Assembly: GCF_030817075.1 (NCBI RefSeq)
Contig: NZ_JAUSYU010000001.1
Coordinates: 1,674,001 to 1,738,000 of the forward strand
Direction: 5' to 3'
DNA length: 64,000 nucleotides
Source: Arthrobacter sp. V1I9
GTDB lineage: Bacteria; Actinomycetota; Actinomycetes; Actinomycetales; Micrococcaceae
Below the pieces are notes generated by a model. That model had not been told where the DNA came from. It saw nothing but the letters and a program-made list of their open reading frames with translations, and searched no databases. Of this stretch, positions 54,410 through 62,938 are shown piece by piece; the stretch's first letter is position 1; every line of letters begins with the position of its first letter. The position numbers and the translations under genes are program-made.

Positions 54410-56275
54410 CTAGAAACTCGTCACCAGTTCACCGAGCACCTCTTCAAGCCTGGTCGGGTCGGTCGCGTCGTAGTAGTGCGCCCCGCTGGCCCTGGCGATC
54501 TCCAGCAAAGTGGGGACATCGGCGTCGGGCCCGTACGCGAGTGTGAAGACGAGCACCGGGCCCGAGTGGTTCTGATGGCTCAACTGTTCGGAGAGACCCC
54601 TTAGGTCTCCCGGATGCGTCGTATCATTTTTACCGTCACTCAACAGCACGATGGTGTTGATGAAGCTGTCTTTGTATTCCTTGGCTTGATCGCCCGCGAA
54701 GCGGCTCACCGCTTCGAAAAGAGGCGTAGCGTCCACGGCCTTGAGCTCCTTCACCTTGGCCATGAGGTCTTCTTTATTGGTCTTGAACGGGGCCACCGGG
54801 CTTATGATGCCGGGCGTCAAGGGGCCGTCGCCCACCTGGGAGAAAGCGGCCAGCCCTATCTCGTCCTCACCCACGAAATGGTTCAGTGCCTTGAGAAAGG
54901 CATCCTTGGCCCGTTGCAGCTTGGTCACTCCAGGTTCCTGCACCATCGACTCTGAGACATCCAGCAGGAACAAGGCCCTGGCCCGCTTTCGGACCTCAGG
55001 GAAGCTGTCCTGCACGGTAGAAAGCACCTCGGCCCTGGGCAGCGGCAGCGGCTGGAGCGTCTCAGCGTACCGACCGGTCCCCGCCACCCCGGTATCCAGC
55101 TTGCCCTGGATGGTTCGGTACCCGGAGGCCTTGACAACGTCTTGGCCCTGTTCCGTCACCGCGAACGCGAGGAAATCCTGGGCCGCCAAACGCTGCTGGC
55201 TCCCCAGCCAATCTCCGTCAAGGACTACTGCCGGGTTGTCCGCCACGTACACGCCGTCCGAGGGATAGATGGCACTGAGGGGCTCCTGGGGCGCCGGACC
55301 GGAACGCTTCGCCTTTCCGTCCTCACTGACTACTCCTCGGTTGTAATCCCAGACAGATTTTTCATCCACGATCACGGCGGAAAGGAATTCCGAGACCTTC
55401 CCGGCGTCGTCAGCCTCCCTCGCGTGCCACAGAAAATGCTCGGGGGTAGCCATGTAATGGCTGGTGCCCAGTTCCACGGCGCGCACTTTCTCCACCAGTG
55501 ACGGTAAGGCCAGGTTCATGTCGTTCAAACCGCCCACGCTGCCCCCGGCGGCACCGTAGGAAGCAGCAAGGGCCATCAGGCCCGACGTAGCGACCAGCGG
55601 ACTGGCCTTTCCGAACCTAAATTTCCCCCAGTCGCCATGGCCGAGCCGCTCCCAGACGTCCTGCTCCTCGGTCATTTTGAAGACCTCAGACCACGACGGC
55701 GGTTTGCTGTCCCAGCCGAGGGCGTTAGTCATCGTCTCCGGCATAGCCACGACGATCGCACTCCTGGCGAGGCTGATTCCCTCCTGGGGGACAATCGCGC
55801 CCGCACCTTTCCCTGCGATTCCTAACCACGCGGAGGAGTCCGGCAGCCAGATCGAGGGCTTGTCGGCGGCCGGAATGCCCGGGAACTGCGCAGCAACCTT
55901 GCCGGCAGCGACTCCCGATTTTTCCTCGGTCACCGCCGGCGTCACGCATTTGCCGGCCACGCTGCGAGGTTTCGCTGCGTACTTGGACGCCAAAGCCCGG
56001 ACCATCTCGGCGTTCTCCAGCGAAGTAAGGATGTTCAAGGAGATGCAGGGAGAGGCTCCGGCGACGGCGGCGGGACTGTCCTGCGCCAAGGGTCCACCCG
56101 CTGGAGGTGTGGTGCCATTTCCCGCTGAAGTCTCACCTTCCTCCGAGGCGGCGGGGAAGATTAGCGATCGCAGCACGAATGCGCTGCCCACAATGAGAAG
56201 TGCCACCATGGCCACCGCAGCAATCCAGATCCAGCGTGGATAGCTCGGCTCAGATGCTGCGTGTCGGCGGCCCAT
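54410..56275 (-). CDS. Membrane-anchored solute-binding plus von Willebrand A domain protein
   Basis: A 621-residue exported protein. An N-terminal anchor (WIWIAAVAMVALLIVGSAFV) precedes a periplasmic-binding-protein-like domain (about 85-400; IWLPDSSAWLGIAG, YPSDGVYVADNPAVVLDGDW) and a C-terminal vWA domain (about 430-620) with DVSESM, ATPLFEAV and LLSDGKNDTT as its metal site. This solute-binding/vWA combination is known in Actinobacteria, but its ligand is not. ATG 56275 is preceded by AAAGGA; an in-frame start at 56347 lacks a site. No ABC transporter genes are next to it. Confidence 0.87.
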   Translation of the reverse strand: MGRRHAASEPSYPRWIWIAAVAMVALLIVGSAFVLRSLIFPAASEEGETSAGNGTTPPAGGPLAQDSPAAVAGASPCISLNILTSLENAEMVRALASKYAAKPRSVAGKCVTPAVTEEKSGVAAGKVAAQFPGIPAADKPSIWLPDSSAWLGIAGKGAGAIVPQEGISLARSAIVVAMPETMTNALGWDSKPPSWSEVFKMTEEQDVWERLGHGDWGKFRFGKASPLVATSGLMALAASYGAAGGSVGGLNDMNLALPSLVEKVRAVELGTSHYMATPEHFLWHAREADDAGKVSEFLSAVIVDEKSVWDYNRGVVSEDGKAKRSGPAPQEPLSAIYPSDGVYVADNPAVVLDGDWLGSQQRLAAQDFLAFAVTEQGQDVVKASGYRTIQGKLDTGVAGTGRYAETLQPLPLPRAEVLSTVQDSFPEVRKRARALFLLDVSESMVQEPGVTKLQRAKDAFLKALNHFVGEDEIGLAAFSQVGDGPLTPGIISPVAPFKTNKEDLMAKVKELKAVDATPLFEAVSRFAGDQAKEYKDSFINTIVLLSDGKNDTTHPGDLRGLSEQLSHQNHSGPVLVFTLAYGPDADVPTLLEIARASGAHYYDATDPTRLEEVLGELVTSF

Positions 56276-56736
56276 GCTCGTTTCCTTTGAATCCGCCGGG
56301 TTTCCCCGGTGTGAATGCAAACTCTGGAACTGGCCCGCGGCAACCACACCGCGGGTGCGCCTAGCCCCCCGCCCGGATGCCCCCGCAACTGGATAAGCAC
56401 TTTGAGGATAACCCCGACGGGTGCAAAGTGAGTGCTGAGGTTAGCATTTTGATTGAAACTTGCGGGGCTTTTGCTCCAGCAAATTCCTTTGGGTGGCCCA
56501 AGGGTGAATGCCAGGTACCGACGAAGTAATGCACATCAATCCTCGTGAAGTGAGGCCGGGTATGCGGCAACTGGCAGTGTCGCCGGCGCCCACTGAGCGC
56601 GCCAGTTCGGGCGCCTCGTCGTAAGCCCAGAGTAAAAAAGCGGTGGATGCGCCGGATACCCGCCGACCCAGGGTCATGACGGGTCCCGGCGCCAGAGGGG
56701 CTGCGGTTTCGCCGGGCTGCAGGGCGAAGAAGTCGG
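56276..56736. other. Non-coding gap downstream of SDR remnant
   Basis: About 460 bases. A minus-strand open frame (56441-56677) encodes an unremarkable sequence and probably belongs to decayed DNA rather than a gene. The end near 56276 should hold the promoter of the solute-binding/vWA gene. Confidence 0.45.
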
Positions 56737-57078
56737 TCAGACGGCGGTGTAACCTCCATCGACCAGGTAATAGCCTCCGGTCATAAAGGACGCGTCCTCC
56801 GACAGCAGGAAGCAGACGAGGTGGGAGACTTCCGCAGAGGTACCCAGGCGGTTGAGAGCGTGCTTGCCCTCCAGGACCTGAGGGACCTCAGGGCTGCGGC
56901 TGCTCTCCACGAGCGGCGTCCGTATGTAGCCAGGGCCTACGGAGTTGATGCGCAGTCCCTGCGGCCCGTTGAGGTTGATGCCGATGACTTTGTCCCACTC
57001 GTCGAGATCTGTGTCCCCGGCCGGCGCTTGCTTGCCCTTGACAGGCCCCTCGACCGGGGGACTCTTATCGAGTACCTG
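56737..57078 (-). pseudogene. Short-chain dehydrogenase/reductase remnant with internal deletion
   Basis: The minus strand encodes a coherent SDR C-terminus: RINSVGPGYIRTPLVESS, GTSAEVSHLVCFLLSEDASF and GGYYLVDGGYTAV then TGA at 56739-56737. Directly upstream is the mid-protein segment TDLDEWDKVIGINLNGP, normally about 60 residues earlier. So the part with the catalytic Ser-Tyr-Lys is deleted in frame. The N-terminal NAD-binding TGxxxGxG half is also missing, with coding-like sequence fading out near 57078. No start codon or ribosome site remains. A dead gene with two deletions. Confidence 0.75.
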
Positions 57079-57103
57079 CGCGAATAGGAGAGGGGCGCCG
57101 GCT

Positions 57104-57595
57104 ATGCCTGCCTTTAGAACTACCCGTGGGAAACAATTTCATCTACGGACGGGAGCGGCTCTCATGACGCTTGCCGGGCTGGCCTTCGTGGCATACGCCG
57201 TCGTCTTCCTGGTGCTCAACTTTACGGGCGCCTTCCTGGAGTTGGGCATCGGTCCCGAACAAGTGGACAAGGGGCGGGCGGAGGTCGAGGCGTTCAGCCC
57301 GCAGCTGTATCACTACATCAGCCATCTGCACATCGCGCTCAGTGGCTTCATCGCTACGACAGGGCTGGCCATCGCGGGCCTGTCCTGGTTCGGGGTGCGC
57401 CGGGGAGAACGGTGGGCCTTCGCCGCAGCCGTTGTCGTCCCGGCGGTCGGACTTGCAGTCGCCGTCCCAGCACACTACCCCTGGGGTCTGGCCACGCTCT
57501 GGCACCTTGGCCCGGTCTACCTCGCCGTCCTCATTTTCCTGGCCGGGGCGGGGGCAGCCTACAGTGGAATGCGGACCCCTGCGGTGAAACAATGA
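57104..57595 (+). CDS. Small integral membrane protein
   Basis: A 163-residue protein with four predicted transmembrane helices (LAGLAFVAYAVVFLVLNFTG; FIATTGLAIAGLSWFGV; FAAAVVVPAVGLAVAVPAHY; VYLAVLIFLAGAGAAYSG). AGGAGAGGGG precedes ATG 57104. No known family or neighbouring function; it begins at the border of the SDR remnant, and converges on the DUF2087 gene. Confidence 0.7.
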   Translation: MPAFRTTRGKQFHLRTGAALMTLAGLAFVAYAVVFLVLNFTGAFLELGIGPEQVDKGRAEVEAFSPQLYHYISHLHIALSGFIATTGLAIAGLSWFGVRRGERWAFAAAVVVPAVGLAVAVPAHYPWGLATLWHLGPVYLAVLIFLAGAGAAYSGMRTPAVKQ

Positions 57596-57601
57596 CTGAC
57601 G

Positions 57602-58126
57602 CTAAATTCGTTCACGCCGGGAGTATGAGGACCCGGATGCAGTCCTTTCCAACAGTCCGAAGTCCACCAGGTAGCGGCGCAACAGCACCACATCGTCGGT
57701 GTAACTGAGCAGCCGTTCGTTGACCTGCTTTTCCGTCAAGACCTCGCCGGGACGGAACGCTTCGCTCATAATCCAGGCAAGGAGCTCCCGCCGTTCAGTC
57801 ATGTTGGCGGGATACCTTTCGATCCTGCCCAGGCGCATGAAGCGGGCCGGCCCGGTCTGCGCCTGCCGCCGGGGCTGCTGAGCCAGAAGGTCCCGGAAGA
57901 TCGACTCAGGCGCAACCAGTTCGCCGTCGGCATTCCGCTCAACCAGCCCGGACCCGAGCAGGGCAGCGAGCGCCCGGTTTCGCCGTTGATCCTGCATGCC
58001 GGTAAGCACCTCGGGGAGCTTTGCCCCGAGCACAATCTGTGCGTAGGCCCTTCGGACATCACTGTTGGCTAGAGTGGCCACCACCCGACGCCAGTGCGGT
58101 CCGCTGTACCTGGTCACTCCGGTCAC
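57602..58126 (-). CDS. DUF2087 domain protein (probable transcriptional regulator)
   Basis: A 174-residue protein. The C-terminal half (RLGRIERYPANMTERRELLA, LTEKQVNERLLSYTDDVVLL, RRYLVDFGLLERTASGSSY) is the DUF2087 domain, often joined to winged-helix or ArsR-like DNA-binding parts. The N-terminus (LANSDVRRAYAQIVLG, RRNRALAALLGSGLVERNAD) looks like such a winged helix. It starts at GTG 58126 behind AGGACA. Target unknown. Confidence 0.82.
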   Translation of the reverse strand: MTGVTRYSGPHWRRVVATLANSDVRRAYAQIVLGAKLPEVLTGMQDQRRNRALAALLGSGLVERNADGELVAPESIFRDLLAQQPRRQAQTGPARFMRLGRIERYPANMTERRELLAWIMSEAFRPGEVLTEKQVNERLLSYTDDVVLLRRYLVDFGLLERTASGSSYSRRERI

Positions 58127-58326
58127 CGCATGTCCTCACTCTGCGCCTTCGCCCACCTGTGCTGATCGATGTTCTGAAAATCGTAGTTCTGATGCGGGTG
58201 GCTGCGGAACCGGGGGCGGCCTGCCTTCCACCCCTCCGGCAGGGTCTGGATCAAGATGGGCACGGGGTCTACATTGGTTCTTGGCTTATGCAAAAGGCCC
58301 AGTCACCACAGATCCAGGAGGGGACC

Positions 58327-58599
58327 ATGAGCCCCACACCAAAACAACCCATAACCGATGACAGCATCCAAGTCCGCCAAGTAAACCATTACCAGTTCAG
58401 CTGGGTGGCCGGGGACGCCGGAAAGCCAGGCACCTGGACCCTTCAGTTGGTCCTTGACCAAGGGGCCTGGGAAGAAGTGCTTACGCTCGACGCGGAGGAC
58501 GCAGAGGTTCTTCAGGGCCTCTTGAAACGTTCGGCAACGGTCTACTACGACGTGCGGCGACGGACCCTGATGTTCGGGACCACACCGGCAGGGCAGTAA
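58327..58599 (+). CDS. Small hypothetical protein
   Basis: A 90-residue soluble protein with good coding character: QVNHYQFSWVAGDAGKPGTW, then LDAEDAEVLQGLLKRSATVY. AGGAGGGGACC immediately precedes ATG 58327. No domain recognised. It is divergent from the DUF2087 regulator, about 200 bases away. Confidence 0.7.
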   Translation: MSPTPKQPITDDSIQVRQVNHYQFSWVAGDAGKPGTWTLQLVLDQGAWEEVLTLDAEDAEVLQGLLKRSATVYYDVRRRTLMFGTTPAGQ

Positions 58600-58616
58600 T
58601 TAGCGCTGGCAGCCTT

Positions 58617-59498
58617 TCAATCCTGCCGTCCTTCGAGGATCCGCCGCGCATCCTCCTGGGCTTCGAGGGCCAGTTCGCTCACCACCTCGCCCCGCATGTG
58701 GCCGGCGGCGGAAATGATGGTTCGGAGTTCTGAGACTGTGCGCGGCGCGCCAGTGCCCACACCGCGATGGACCATCGCATGGCAGTTGGGGCACAGCGGT
58801 ACGAGGTCAGTAACAGGGTCCAGCTGGTACCCATTCCCAAGCATTGCCGGCGGCACTACGTGGTGCACGTCGATGAAACCCGTGCCGATATCGCCGTACG
58901 CGGCCTCGAAGGAGAATCCGCAGGCAGCGCACGCAGTTCCGTGGAACGCCAGGCACACCCCGCGGGCGTCCGGGTTTTGCTCGTAGCGATTCACGTCAAT
59001 GGTGCTCGCAGCGTCCGGCGGGTAAGTTCCCGGTACCAGCTGTACAGGCCCCATCGCCGCCGGCCCGTGGTCCCGCCACAACCTGCGAAGGCCAGGGTCC
59101 GCTGCACGTGGAACGGGCAGGGTTGAGCGGGAGATGGCGTCGCGCCACACAACTGCAGGGACCGCCTCGCTGAGGACGTCAGGACGTATCTGCTCGCCAA
59201 GGGGGAGGAGTGCGTCAAAAGCGACGCTGATGTACCAGTCAGTGGCGTCAGGATCTTCGGGGTGTACGGCCTCAAACGCTTCGGACATCACCATTCCATG
59301 GCCGATCAGGCCGGTGCCAGCGTCGCTGCTGCCCTGCAGCAGGAGCCAGGCCTCGGTTCCCGTCAGGAGGTTCCGGTTGTGGCCGAGGCTCCAGCGGGCC
59401 AGGAACCTGCCGGTCCCGGCCACGTGCTCGACGACGGCGCGGTAGTCCCAGCGGTTCCGCCGGTGGGGGTTCCACCCAAGAATTATTGCCGCCACCAC
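58617..59498 (-). CDS. HNH endonuclease
   Basis: A 293-residue protein. The C-terminal HNH domain has ACAACGFSF as the first zinc pair, then IDVHHVVPPAM with the catalytic histidine, the asparagine in the LGNGYQLDPVTDLVPLCPNC stretch and the closing CPNCHAMVH. The N-terminal 170 residues form a separate domain (WNPHRRNRWDYRAVVEHVA), possibly sensing modified DNA in the way of McrA-like restriction enzymes (inference). It starts at GTG 59498. It is not next to other defence genes. Confidence 0.85.
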   Translation of the reverse strand: MVAAIILGWNPHRRNRWDYRAVVEHVAGTGRFLARWSLGHNRNLLTGTEAWLLLQGSSDAGTGLIGHGMVMSEAFEAVHPEDPDATDWYISVAFDALLPLGEQIRPDVLSEAVPAVVWRDAISRSTLPVPRAADPGLRRLWRDHGPAAMGPVQLVPGTYPPDAASTIDVNRYEQNPDARGVCLAFHGTACAACGFSFEAAYGDIGTGFIDVHHVVPPAMLGNGYQLDPVTDLVPLCPNCHAMVHRGVGTGAPRTVSELRTIISAAGHMRGEVVSELALEAQEDARRILEGRQD

Positions 59499-59552
59499 TT
59501 ACCTGTTCCAGCACGCGCCGAGTAGCGGCCCCATTGCCTTGACCGGCGCGAC

Positions 59553-59750
59553 CTAGATGGGTTCCTTGGCGAGCGCCTTGGTCTTGGCCGGCGTTTCGCG
59601 TCCAAGGCGCTCATCAAGAGTGACGCGCAGCCTCGCGGCCGCCACCTGGACACGGTGCTCGGCCGGGGTGGTCTTCCGTTGGACGGGTTTGGAGGGCGTG
59701 CCGTTCCGGGGAGTATGGACGAAGCGGTGTTCAGATGACGCTGCGCTCAT
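59553..59750 (-). CDS. Small basic hypothetical protein
   Basis: A 65-residue Lys/Arg/Thr-rich protein (KPVQRKTTPAEHRVQVAAAR). ATG 59750 has a strong AAGGAGG site located within the end of the upstream gene, with which it overlaps by four bases, indicating coupled translation. No family recognised. Confidence 0.6.
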   Translation of the reverse strand: MSAASSEHRFVHTPRNGTPSKPVQRKTTPAEHRVQVAAARLRVTLDERLGRETPAKTKALAKEPI

Positions 59751-60358
59751 GGTCCAACCTCCTTGATCCTGTCCTTATCCGTCGTTCCATTCTCGCCTAT
59801 GTTGCCACCCGAGTCCACGAACACGAACTCCTGGTCCAGGCGGTCTTCCTGCCCGTTTTCATCTCCGCTCTCATCACCCGAGACGTTTTTCCAGGCGATG
59901 TCGAACAACTCAAGTTCCTCCGTACGTGCCAGGTCGCTGCGTGCCAGGACTTCCAGGGTCGCCAGCCCCAACGCCTTCGTACCTTCATCCTCGTTCAACG
60001 CCCGGTCCAGCGCCCACTGGGTCCGGCGCCACCACTCTGCACGGCTGTCCGCCTCAGTCTTCTGCTGCAGCGCCTGGGCATCCGCTTCCCGTTTCTGGTC
60101 CAGGGCAGTCTTGTCAGCCGCGGTGCGCTGCTTGAGCGTGCGCCAGTTGATGTAAAAGGCCAGCAAAGCCGCGACGAGGACTGCCAACGGACCCAGGCCA
60201 GCGAGAATAACCCACCAGTCGGCCGGCCCCGAGTGGACCACTACATCAAGTGGGGTGGGGGACGGGGCAGGAGTCACCCGGTCAGCATATGCTGCGGCAC
60301 GTCTCCCGGTGGGAAGGAGCGCGGGATATGAAGCCTTCGTCACCCCTGCCAGGAACAT
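59747..60358 (-). CDS. Membrane-anchored protein with cytoplasmic coiled coil
   Basis: A 203-residue protein with one transmembrane segment (WWVILAGLGPLAVLVAALLA, about 48-67), followed by a basic and then helical region (LDQKREADAQALQQKTEADS) and an acidic tail. The start is uncertain: ATG 60358 lacks a strong site, and GTG 60277 would shorten the protein by 27 residues. Function unknown; translationally coupled to the small basic protein gene. Confidence 0.65.
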   Translation of the reverse strand: MFLAGVTKASYPALLPTGRRAAAYADRVTPAPSPTPLDVVVHSGPADWWVILAGLGPLAVLVAALLAFYINWRTLKQRTAADKTALDQKREADAQALQQKTEADSRAEWWRRTQWALDRALNEDEGTKALGLATLEVLARSDLARTEELELFDIAWKNVSGDESGDENGQEDRLDQEFVFVDSGGNIGENGTTDKDRIKEVGP

Positions 60359-60375
60359 CCGATCGGCAGCAGGGT

Positions 60376-61227
60376 TCAGTGCGGCCGCCGCGAGACGAGC
60401 ACAGGACCATGGGAGTGGTGAAGAACGGCGTGGGCGATTGAACCGATAGTTTCCCTGACAAGCCCCTGGCCCTTGGTGCCAACAACCAATATCCCGGCAC
60501 CCTGGGCAGCATTGAGGATGGCGTGGGGGATAGAAGCGTCTGCGAGAAGCAGTTGCTCGATGTCGACGGCGGGGGCAAGGTTGCGTGCAGCCTGGACGGC
60601 GACGCGCAGGACCTCCTCGGCGGCGTCTTCCGTCTCCATACCGGCGCGGAAGCGCTGGTACCCGGGGGGCGTGTGCCGTACATGGACGACGGCGAGACTC
60701 ACCTGGGATGCCGACGCCAGGGTGCAGGCATCCTCCAGCGCGGCCGGTGAACCTGCTTCATCGACAGCCACCACAACCGGCCCGCCGGGGTGAAGGTCAG
60801 AACGGATGACGGCGACGGGGCAGGACGCCGTTGCCGCCAGTTCCAGGCTGACGGAACCCACGAGCAGGCCCAGGAAGCCGCCCAGCCCGCGGCTGCCCAC
60901 AACAACCATTTCCTGGCGGGCCGAGAGCCCTGCGAGTTGCTGGGCTGGAACGCCGTGCAGCAAGGTGCACTCGACCTCCAGCCCTGGTGCGGCAGCGTTG
61001 GCGTGGACAAGGCCATCCTCAAGGACGGACTCGGCTGACCGTTCCAGTCCGCTGTCTGAGACGCCAGGAACGGGACCGAGGTGTCTGGTCAGCAGTGGCC
61101 AGATGGAACAATGCACCACATGCAGCACCAAGCCTCGAAGGCGTGCCTGCCGGGCTGCCCAGCTCACAGCTTCTGCAGCTTCCGTCGAACCGTCATAGCC
61201 GGCGACTATGGCCTTTGTGTTCAGCAT
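60376..61227 (-). CDS. Universal stress protein, tandem two-domain
   Basis: A 283-residue protein with two UspA domains. The first starts KAIVAGYDGSTEAAEAVSWA and has the ATP-binding VVVGSRGLGGFLGLLVGSVS; the second starts VVVAVDEAGSPAAL and ends with VVGTKGQGLVRETIGSIAHA. Such tandem proteins respond to stress and hypoxia in Actinobacteria (family knowledge). ATG 61227 is preceded by an AAAGAG site; the frame continues upstream to 61545 only by chance. No linked regulator such as DosRS is visible. Confidence 0.93.
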   Translation of the reverse strand: MLNTKAIVAGYDGSTEAAEAVSWAARQARLRGLVLHVVHCSIWPLLTRHLGPVPGVSDSGLERSAESVLEDGLVHANAAAPGLEVECTLLHGVPAQQLAGLSARQEMVVVGSRGLGGFLGLLVGSVSLELAATASCPVAVIRSDLHPGGPVVVAVDEAGSPAALEDACTLASASQVSLAVVHVRHTPPGYQRFRAGMETEDAAEEVLRVAVQAARNLAPAVDIEQLLLADASIPHAILNAAQGAGILVVGTKGQGLVRETIGSIAHAVLHHSHGPVLVSRRPH

Positions 61228-61820
61228 GGCTCTTTCGCACTCCCTAAACATCGCGGCTTTCGGTTTGAAGTGTCCGCATTTGAAGTCTCCTACCGGGTTG
61301 GCCCCAGCGGTAGTGCCCTGGAACCTTGCCTTGGCTTCTTCTTTGGAATGGTCCCAAGGCCACCCCTCCGCGCCCTGATAGAGGTGAGCGCCGACCAGGA
61401 CCCCCGGATGCATGAACCGCGGCAAGCACCCGCAGCGGGGCGTGCAGCTATGGCAGGAGTCCTTGCCGGACTTCCTGGTTTCGTGCGGCATGGCCACCTT
61501 CAAGGCTGGCGCTGAGCCGACCCGAGTGGTGGCGCCAAAGGTCACGGTGATGGCCGGCCTGGCACTGTTTCTTCCTCGCCTGCCGGCAGGAGAGTACGCT
61601 TAAATCACCGTTTAGAAGTATGCGGCCGCCATCGCAGGCTGGGTGTGGATTTACCCCAGCGTTCCCGGAGGATTGCATCGTGGTCGCTCGAATTCCTTCA
61701 GGCACTCCCGCCGTCAACGGCGCTCTCTTCCGCGCGGTGACTCTGCCAAGTCCCGCCGCGGCCATCAGTCTGCCGGCAATCCCCGTCGGCAGATTCGCCC
61801 GAAATTTGAAAGGAGTTTCA
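61228..61820. other. Non-coding region between divergent genes
   Basis: About 590 bases with no gene I can support; open frames here lack ribosome sites and recognisable sequence. It should contain the promoter of the universal stress protein gene (left) and of the small membrane protein gene (right). Confidence 0.5.
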
Positions 61821-62033
61821 GTGGATCCTGGAACAGCATTGGCGCTGATCGTGGGATACATAGCAGCCGCAATTGGTGTTTTCCTTTTGTACTCGCCGGT
61901 CCTGTTTCTTGTGGTGGGCCTGCTGTTGGCCGCCGGCCTGCTGCAGTTGATTGCCTGGCCATTCCTTGTCCTGATACGCAAACTCCGCCGGAAGGCCGAA
62001 CCGCCGCAGGACGGATCGTGGCTCCTGCATTGA
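61821..62033 (+). CDS. Small two-helix membrane protein
   Basis: A 70-residue protein with two transmembrane helices (ALALIVGYIAAAIGVFLLYS and FLVVGLLLAAGLLQLIAWPF) and a basic tail. GTG 61821 is supported by AAAGGAG five bases upstream; the longer in-frame start at 61620 would add an unlikely leader. Function unknown. Confidence 0.65.
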   Translation: MDPGTALALIVGYIAAAIGVFLLYSPVLFLVVGLLLAAGLLQLIAWPFLVLIRKLRRKAEPPQDGSWLLH

Positions 62034-62135
62034 CGGGAACGCCCCAAGTCGCGGCCTCAAAGCGGATTCACACAGGGCACCGTTCGTCAGTATGCTTACT
62101 ATTACCCGTAAGCCGCTGACGAGAAAGGCATCACC

Positions 62136-62564
62136 ATGACGGAACAGAACCTGCCTGACGACGATCTTGAAATTGTCGAGGAGAATGACGTGCTCCTGGA
62201 CGAGACCCCGGGCGCGGCTTCATCCCTTGAGCTGGATCCTGTCACCAGCGGTGAGCCAGACAGCTACCCCGGTGCCGCGGAGAACAATCCGGACCGCTGG
62301 CAGGAGGATCCGCTGCTTCAGGGAGAGGTTTCCGGCGAGGAGGAGGATTTCCTTAGCGACCAGACACTGCGTGATGACATGAAAGCGACCCGCGACGGTG
62401 CCGGTGACGAATTGCCCGCGAGCACCCCGACTCTCGGCGAAGCGGTTGCCGACGTCGACTTCGGCGAAGACCCCACAGGCCGGGAAGCCGATGCCAGCGA
62501 CGACCAGGAGAACTTCGGCGGCTCGCCGCTCAGCGAGTTCGACCCCGACGACCTGGAGCGCTGA
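62136..62564 (+). CDS. Acidic hypothetical protein
   Basis: A 142-residue, strongly acidic, probably disordered protein (NLPDDDLEIVEENDVLLDET; SPLSEFDPDDLER at the end). GAGAAAGG precedes ATG 62136. Similar acidic proteins are frequent in Arthrobacter relatives; function unknown. Confidence 0.68.
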   Translation: MTEQNLPDDDLEIVEENDVLLDETPGAASSLELDPVTSGEPDSYPGAAENNPDRWQEDPLLQGEVSGEEEDFLSDQTLRDDMKATRDGAGDELPASTPTLGEAVADVDFGEDPTGREADASDDQENFGGSPLSEFDPDDLER

Positions 62565-62684
62565 AGCCCGTAACCGGGCCCGAAAAGATGATTACCCCGC
62601 CCTAGCCGGAAATCGAAACTGCGCTAAAATAATAAGCAGGCTGATGAATATCGGTTGGCAGGATCAAGACTTAAGGAGTTTCAC

Positions 62685-62870
62685 ATGAACTTGGGAAGCA
62701 TGATCAGGAATGCCGCTGGACGATTCGCAGGCAGGTCCGGCACTGGCGGAACAGCCCGCGGCACCGGACTTAATGCCACAGGGCGGACGCCCACCACAGG
62801 TGCCGTAGGCGGCCGGCCCGGTACGAGCGGCATGGCCAGCAAAATTATGGGCATGCTCAAGCGGCGCTAA
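62685..62870 (+). CDS. Small basic Gly/Thr/Arg-rich protein
   Basis: A 61-residue peptide (MIRNAAGRFAGRSGTGGTAR, ending KIMGMLKRR), basic and probably nucleic-acid- or membrane-associated. AAGGAG lies six bases before ATG 62685, and a terminator follows closely, so it forms a complete small transcription unit. No family recognised. Confidence 0.65.
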   Translation: MNLGSMIRNAAGRFAGRSGTGGTARGTGLNATGRTPTTGAVGGRPGTSGMASKIMGMLKRR

Positions 62871-62890
62871 GCCATCACAGCAAACCACAG

Positions 62891-62925
62891 AGCAGGTCCC
62901 GGATAATTCCGGAGCCTGCTTTTTG
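62891..62925 (+). terminator. Intrinsic terminator after the small basic gene
   Basis: A 13-base-pair stem (62891-62903 with 62908-62920, one mismatch and one G-U pair) with loop TAAT, followed directly by TTTT. It closes the small basic gene just before the ribonuclease Z gene. Confidence 0.8.
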
Positions 62926-62938
62926 GTCCCCCAAAACT

